Assembly: GCA_001692895.1 (NCBI GenBank) | Contig: KV748183.1 | Location: 558,001 to 622,000, forward strand | Length of the DNA: 64,000 nucleotides | From: Cenococcum geophilum 1.58 | Taxonomy: Eukaryota > Ascomycota > Dothideomycetes > Gloniales > Gloniaceae | Direction of reading: 5' to 3' | In this document: in pieces, positions 57,828 through 64,000 of the stretch | How the letters are laid out: each line of letters begins with the position of its first letter | Position numbering within the stretch: the first letter of the stretch is position 1 | The notes under the pieces: model-generated | Databases searched by the model: none | What the model was told of the DNA's origin: nothing | The model's input: the letters and a program-made list of their open reading frames with translations, nothing else | Position numbers and translations under genes: made by a program

Positions 57828-59940
57828 CTGATTAGTGGTTGAATACATAGTTAACTATAGAGCAGCTAGGTCTTCGAATAGAAGAGACAGTCTTATATAG
57901 GGATGCTATATGCGCTTATATGGAATAGATCCTGGCGATACTGTGCTACCTTAGACTTGCGGAAAACTAGTAATAGAAGTGTTACTAAGTACTAGGAGAT
58001 ACCAAGTTGCGTCCATTACGCAGAACAATTGCGTTTACAAAGATTTGGTTGAGTACTCTAGGTTAGAAGTGTTACTAAACCTAGGGTCCTAAATTAACGT
58101 CCGAAACGCGTTAAACAATATCTTAAATTGCCTACCTTTTGACAGCAAACCTATGAGATTCTATAAAACCGAAAACCCTACCTACCTTTGACGTACGACA
58201 CCCCGTTAATTCTATACTAATTATGGCGTTAACCTACCTAAAGAAGTACGAGAAGGACATTAACCTGGAGATATAGTATAAAGATATCGACCCTATAAAT
58301 GCCGAACAATAGGACCTAAACGGATTCTTACTATACTGTATAGTATACTATAAAGACAGCGAATATAACGATACTGTGCTTTAGTATTGTATAAAGAAGG
58401 ACTTTGTTAGATGGATAAAGGAAACATAGGCTCTTGCGATAAAGGTTATCATGCAAGACTTCTATAACTTCCTTTAGGAGAACGGAGTATTTATCCCTAT
58501 AGATGGGGGCGCTATTAGAGATAATATTTAGGAGCATGTTATTAACGCAAAAGAAGAGCATAAATAGACTCTATAAGAAATTAAGCACTAACTACGCACT
58601 ATAAGGAAGCTTAACTTATAATGGAATCTAAATAATATACTAATAGAGATACGTTTTAATTCTATTACTCTAGAGTAAGTATAAAACCCCCTTACTTCGC
58701 GATTTAATAACCTTTAAACTCTACTAGAGTAAGACTAGGTACTACGCCGTGTTCCATTGGGCTCTATATCTCCACTGTAGCCTATAAAGCAATCCCCACC
58801 TTAATCTCTAATACAATTTTAATGTGGCCTAATACCGCTTAAAGGCACCTTAAAGATGCTTATAGAGCTTATAAAGCTCTATTTAGACTAGGAGAAGAGG
58901 TTTAGCGGGGAACTATATAATATCCTTAATTTAAAGCTGCGTATCTTTTATAACTATTGCTAAAAGGTTAAACTAGAACCTAACTAATATTATAACGCCT
59001 ATTCCGTTATACTTAAGGGCCGCGCCAGTACCTTCTATTATAATCGTTTGGTAGGAAAAGGATATAATTTTAACCAAATAATATATGAGATAAGATGCTA
59101 CTTTAAAATAGAAGAGAATAAGCAGCAGTATATATTAGAGTGGAGAGAGACTACCTTCCTAAGAATTATTACTATAAACCTAGGTGTCTCTTGGCTTAAT
59201 TATCTTTAAAAGCTCTTTAATTAACTTTAGATAATTTAGCGTGGTTTATCCGAATTATATTAAAAGGACTTCAGCCTACGCGATTAAGTTATTAGCGTAT
59301 GCTAAGGTATTAAAGAATATAACCTTACTCTCTTTAATCCTGCAAATACTTATAAAGGAGTATATACCTAATTAAGATCCTCTATTGGCATAGCTTTACG
59401 CTCTTAAGAAGTATAGTAATTTAATACCTAACCCTAACCTACTTTAATTAACCTAACTAACTAATACGATTATAACTGGACCGATTAAATATATAGTGGC
59501 CGCGGTAGGGGATATAGCAGAGGGTATAATTAATGTTAACTATAAGGTAATTATGGAGGTTCATTTCGGAGCAATCGTTAGAAGAAGTGCTATATTTATA
59601 AGAAGCCAAATTACTAGTTAACTAGGCACCCCCTTAATAGACGAAAGGAGGTATATAATAAGTTCCGCTAGAGTGTATAAAACGTTAGAAATTGTAAGGT
59701 TACTATAGCCTACTTTTAAAGCTTCCTGGTTTAATATAAAGGTATAGAAGATCTTAAGGGTAAGGTTAATAAGGCTAAATAGCTCCTTATAGATATGGAA
59801 ATTAAAGACTACTTTTTTAACTAATACTTTACTAAATATAGTNAGGTAAATGGNATATAAACTATTNCTNTNCTTAATAACCAATCTANGNTCNATTNTA
59901 TTATAAAGTTAGATATCTTTAATAAGCTAAAGGAAAGTTC
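57828..59940 (+). pseudogene. Copia-2 leader and gag remnant, includes a cluster of N bases
   Basis: Gag-like frame from about 58224. Ambiguous bases cluster at 59843-59897. Heavily interrupted. The open minus-strand stretches here (58331-58561, 59618-59884) are shadows. Confidence 0.6.
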
Positions 59941-62900
59941 CGCGTTCTCCTTTAATAATAGATACTCGGCGAACGTCTTCTATAGTATTATGCCAGATAC
60001 TAGAGCCGCAGGAGTATTTATAGCAGGAGAACCTTAAGTTTAAGCCCTTTAGCAGCTTAATAGATCTATTTAAATTAACCAATTAACGGCAGGCTAATAT
60101 ACAATCCGCTTTGGTAAGGGTACTACAATCTCTTTTGGTATAATTAAGGTCCAAACCCTATTAGGATATATCACTTTCCACATTATTCCTACAAATACCC
60201 TATTCCTATTCTACATCTAAGATATAGATAGATTAGGCGTTAAGCTTAACAACCTTAAGAACGTGCTTATCCAGGGAGATAATTAGGTGCCCGTTGTACG
60301 TAAGTAGGGTCACCCTTAATTGCTTCTTTAATAGCTAAAAAGGAGCATTGCTTAGAGCCATTTAACTAAGTTAAAGCTACGCCAACTATATCATTATTTT
60401 AGTCACCCATCCGTTTACTAACTACTTAGGGTCCTTTAGTAAATAGGTTATAAGGTTAAGGTTAAGATAATTAAGCATCTTATAAAGTACTACTATTACT
60501 ATTAAATAAACCAGAAGTCCCCTAGCCAATTTAAGTTTACCCTTAAAGATAACTATGACTTTAACTTCTATATCATTATTAACATTATATATCTTAGCGG
60601 TAAGTTAGTACTCTAAGTTATTGACTTTTTAACTTTCTTCTAAGCTGCACGTTTCCTAAGGGATATATTAGCTAGGAACGCATAGGATACTCTTTAATTA
60701 TACTAGATTAATGTTTACCTAAAACCCCTTAACCAAGTCATTTATAACGTAGGAAGGAACTTCTTATTTATAAAGTTTCGGTAATAAGCAAAGGCAATAG
60801 TAATTAAGGTTAAGGAAGTCCCTATTAAGGTATATAATAGTATTAAAAAAGTGGAACGATACTACACGCCATTACGCCAAGTATATAAGATTATTTCTTT
60901 AGAACTAAAGGACGCTAGTAAAAAGCTTATCTTATAGATAGCTATTAAGGCTGTTAATAATTCCGCTAGTCTAGATAGACTTATACCCATATTACTAGTC
61001 TTTAGCGCTTACCCTTAAATAACTAATAATTCTTTACTATCTCCCTCTATTATACAATAAGCTGAGGCTATTTATAAGGCAATAAAAGAGGTATAACGTA
61101 TCTACGCCACGCGCTAGGTTAACAACGCACTAGGAATAAGAAATAGCCTAAACACCTTAACTATACTTAATTTACCTCTCTAATCTGAAGTATAGGTATA
61201 GCGTAAGAAGGGAGGATAGTTAGGGCCATATAAACTCATTATAAGTAATAGTTAAACTTGCACTCTTTAAATGCCCTATAGACCCACTTAATTCCGTTTA
61301 ACTGTTATTAAGCCCTATTATAGGAATAATAGTTATAAGCCTTTATAGGATGCCCTAGAGGATTCCCTAGAGGATACCCCAGAGGATACCCTAAAGGAGA
61401 ACCACGATTAATATACTCTAGAAGGAGACCATAATTCTAATATAATTATAGTAGATATACCGCAACTACAACGCGGTAGAGGTTGCCTAAAAGAATTATA
61501 AAATTGCCAATACCTTATTAATTTTAAAGAGTAATTTGTTACTGCTATTAAGAGTAAAAACAAGTTATTAATGGCCTTTATAACAGCTAAAGAGAAGGCT
61601 AACTTTAAGCTCGCAAAATAGCTCCAAAAGAAAGGCCGTATTATAACCCTAGGAGCTCCTTTTTAAGCATCTAACAAACAAGAGATCGATAGTCTTATTT
61701 TAAAAGAAGTCTTTAAATTCAAGAAGTATAACCCTACTAAGTTCAATAGAGTTCGTATCTTTAAGTTAAGAATAGTTAATAAGATTAAGGGTAAAGCTAT
61801 TAACGCCCCATTTAAGAAATTAAGGCTTGTTATCTAAGGTTATAATAATAATAGTAAGGAGGTAATCCTTACGCAATCCCCTATAATTTAACGAGCTAGT
61901 TAGCAAGTTATTATTGTACTAGCTCCCTCCTTAATAAAGAACGGAATGGCAGTTTATTTATAAGATATTACTTAAGCCTACACCTAATTAGAAACGCACC
62001 TTTAGCGCTTAATATTAGCATATCTTCTAGAACAAATTCGCCACTAATATCCTAAAGATATAATTATAGTTATTCTTAAGCCATTATATGGAATTGTAGA
62101 GGCAGGAACCTATTAGTAGGCTACCTATAGCAAGCACTATAAGGAGAAGCTTTTAATAACTACTTCTATATTTAATCTTTGCTTCCTTATTACAACTACG
62201 GGAACCCTATTTAGAATTATTAGTATATAAACCAATAATATAATTATCTTAGGAGACGGCTAATTTTTAGCTCTTAAAGAAGATAAGCTAGTAAAGGTAA
62301 ATCTTATAGCAAAGCTAAAGGAAAGACTTAGTTTAATAACACTATTGCTCTTTAATAGATGCATCCTCTCCCTAAATAAGGATTCTATTGCTTTGCGCTA
62401 GAAGGGTTAAGGCAAGAAGATTAACGTTATTAACGTTAATTCTCTAAAGTAAGGATATGTGGAGTAACGCGCTTGTAAAGCTTATATTGCTTCTATCTAT
62501 TAACCTAAGGCTTCCTTTAATTTCTCTATTGCCGCTTAATACTAGGAACTAACTAAGGATAACGTTCTTGCCCTAAATAAGCGTCTTTCCTAGTAAATAA
62601 ACCATCTTAATTAAGGACTACTCTATATACCTATTAATCTTCCCACCACTAAGCTCTTTGTGTTTGTTAATAGGTTATTTATAAATAATAAAGATTTTAG
62701 CTCTTAGCTAGGATATAAGATTATTATCGCGAACGAATCTACTAGAGAGAATAACTTCACAATCTACGGCAATCTTATCTATTAGAGCTTAACCAAGAGC
62801 AAGCGCGTTACTTAAAGTGTTCTAGTATTAGAGATATATAGAATAGTCGGCGGAGTTAATATAGTAATTGTAATTAGAACTACCTTAAAGATAATTATAG

Positions 62901-63180
62901 ATTAACTTAAACTTCCCGTTATCCCTATAATCGTATACACCGACTTATATTCCCTCTATAAGTATTTAGTTAAGCTTAGTACCATAAAGGAAAAGCGCCT
63001 TATAATTAATATTATAGCACTACGGCAATCTTATAAGCGTTAAGAACTCTTTAAGATTTAATAGATTAATGGCCAAGATAACCTAGTAGATGTAATAATA
63101 AAGGCAAACCCAAATAAGGCGCTAGAGACGTTTATTAATATAAATACTCTATATATATAAGTTAAAGGTTAGGTTAAGAG
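59941..63180 (+). pseudogene. Copia-2 pol remnant
   Basis: Protease-like 'DTRAAGV' at about 59996. Pre-integrase and integrase at about 60330-61150 ('RFKFTLKDDYDF'). RT at about 61740-62400 ('PFKKLRLVI', 'LKPLYGIVEAG'). RNase H at about 62650-63150 ('YTDLYSLYKYLVKL', 'INGQDNLVD'). Many interruptions. Confidence 0.85.
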
Positions 63181-63383
63181 GGAGTAGAAGATACGGTAAG
63201 GGCCGTTAAGGCGCTAGTAGTAAGCAAGCCAATAGCGATTTTCTATACTGGGTATAGAAAATCGTAATTAGCTAGTAGAAGTCCGGGTTAGTAGAATAAG
63301 GCGTGTTACCTGCCAAAGTTTACTATATTCTACCCACTGTCGTATTATCGCATACGGTCTATTTGCATATAGATAGCAACCAT

Positions 63384-63394
63384 AAAAAGAAGAG
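63384..63394 (+). promoter_or_regulatory. Polypurine tract of Copia-2
   Basis: AAAAAGAAGAG, seven bases before the 3' LTR. Confidence 0.55.
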
Positions 63395-63401
63395 TTGCCA
63401 G

Positions 63402-63596
63402 TGTCGGGAATAAGGCAATTTGCCCTTACGTGCGGCAAATTGCCGTCACGTAAGGCAACTTGCCGTCACGTGCCGTCGTGGCACTAGCGCGGTAAGGAAC
63501 CTTAAGTTCCTTACCCTCCCCTATCTAATACAACAAAGCTTTTCCATCACTGTATCTACTCGAGTAGTATTGGTGATTTCCCCTGTGTTACTAACA
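63402..63596 (+). repeat. 3' LTR of Copia-2
   Basis: 195 bp. It matches the 5' LTR with about five transitions and one extra 20-bp unit ('acgtaaggcaacttgccgtc'). Confidence 0.93.
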
Positions 63597-63601
63597 GCGC
63601 C

Positions 63602-64000
63602 TAAGAAATATACTAAGTATATTAATATATTAGTACGTTAGTATATTACCTACGTCTCTATATTTCTACGTTTTTACATTTTAAACTTATAATATAACTA
63701 AAATAATAAAGACTAGAAGAGAAATAAGTTTATATCTTTATAGATAGCTAGGCGGCTATTAAAAGATTATAACTTAATTCTCTTATAGGAGGCAAGAACT
63801 AGTCTTTAAAATTATGTAAATCTGCCTCTATCTAGCTAGTAAAAATATCTTTATTAACTTTTATTAGGTTCCTAGCTACTTAGGAATTTATAGAAATAAA
63901 ATAGTAAATAAACTAGCTAAAAAGGGCCTTTCTAAAAGAAATATATAATCTTTTTATACTTCTTTAACCTACCTAAAGAGATAAGCAAGAGAAAAGATAC
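63602..64000. other. RIP-degraded DNA at the right edge
   Basis: AT-rich, no frame of note and no domain recognised. It continues the DNA in which both Copia elements sit (compare 51100-51302 and 57603-57647). Confidence 0.5.

Larger units (their letters stand above)
57653..63596 (+). mobile_element. Copia-2: Ty1/Copia LTR element, structurally complete fossil
   Basis: LTRs at 57653-57827 and 63402-63596, with a perfect 5-bp target duplication GCGCC (57648-57652 and 63597-63601). The internal region has gag, protease, the pre-integrase 'LRQLYHYFSHPS' block, integrase, RT and RNase H in Copia order, all heavily RIP-mutated and broken many times. The two LTRs are nearly identical and keep GC-rich, CpA-containing sequence. 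It lies only 55 bp right of Copia-1. Confidence 0.95.

Noticed and set aside
58331-59884. Minus-strand ORFs in the Copia-2 gag region
   Set aside because: Low-complexity, no domain, antisense to the gag frame, and one spans N bases.
63420-63641. 73-codon ORF at the 3' end of Copia-2
   Set aside because: It lies in the GC-rich LTR and runs into flanking DNA; no domain.
1-64000. tRNA, rRNA, CRISPR array, riboswitch or bacterial-type operon signals
   Set aside because: None could be supported; introns, LTR elements and RIP indicate a fungal nuclear genome. Direct repeats seen are satellites or LTR subrepeats without CRISPR spacing.

Overview
The window looks like a gene-poor, AT-rich, heterochromatin-type segment of a filamentous ascomycete (Pezizomycotina). 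Three things point there: saturation with TpA and with TAA/TAG stops, paired LTRs that differ almost only by C-to-T and G-to-A transitions (the footprint of repeat-induced point mutation, RIP), and one HET-E/HET-D-like NACHT-WD40 gene with short fungal introns. I cannot name the species. A few N bases (about 32.9-33.0 kb and 59.84-59.90 kb) show that this is draft sequence.

Layout. 1-3.9 kb: a degraded open frame, an 81-bp minisatellite and unassigned decayed DNA. 3.9-11.7 kb: a structurally complete Ty3/Gypsy chromovirus-type LTR element (Gypsy-1, 5-bp target duplication). 11.7-20.2 kb: decayed DNA with local repeats and weakly mutated, GC-richer patches. 20.3-31.9 kb: a block holding two decayed helicase genes in divergent orientation, a CCHC zinc-knuckle/SF1-type helicase on the minus strand (about 22.6-25.4 kb) and an SNF2-family ATPase on the plus strand (about 27.5-31.5 kb), around a spacer with a 163-bp tandem duplication. 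32-33.9 kb: AT-rich repeats, a 40-bp satellite and a long-TIR element inserted in it with an 8-bp duplication. 33.9-44.5 kb: a three-level nest, with Gypsy-2 (complete, 193-bp LTRs) inside a PIF/Harbinger-like TIR element inside an antisense Gypsy-3. 44.5-45.3 kb: remnant of a hAT-like transposase with a BED finger. 45.4-50.6 kb: the only island of normal base composition, with a TIR element and the NLR gene. 51.3-57.6 and 57.65-63.6 kb: two complete-structure Ty1/Copia elements 55 bp apart, both with perfect 5-bp target duplications.

The one gene that still looks like a host gene is the NLR at 46.44-50.37 kb: a fungal STAND N-terminal domain, a NACHT ATPase with intact Walker motifs, two in-phase introns, and eleven nearly identical 126-bp WD40 repeats. 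Small insertions disturb the frame in the repeat array, and part of the array is itself a duplicated four-repeat block. The array may be decaying, or the consensus may be poor there.

The most promising candidate for something undescribed is the divergent SNF2 / CCHC-SF1 helicase pair. It could be cargo or core machinery of a large mobile element that RIP has silenced. All LTR elements are treated here as fossils, described by structure only.
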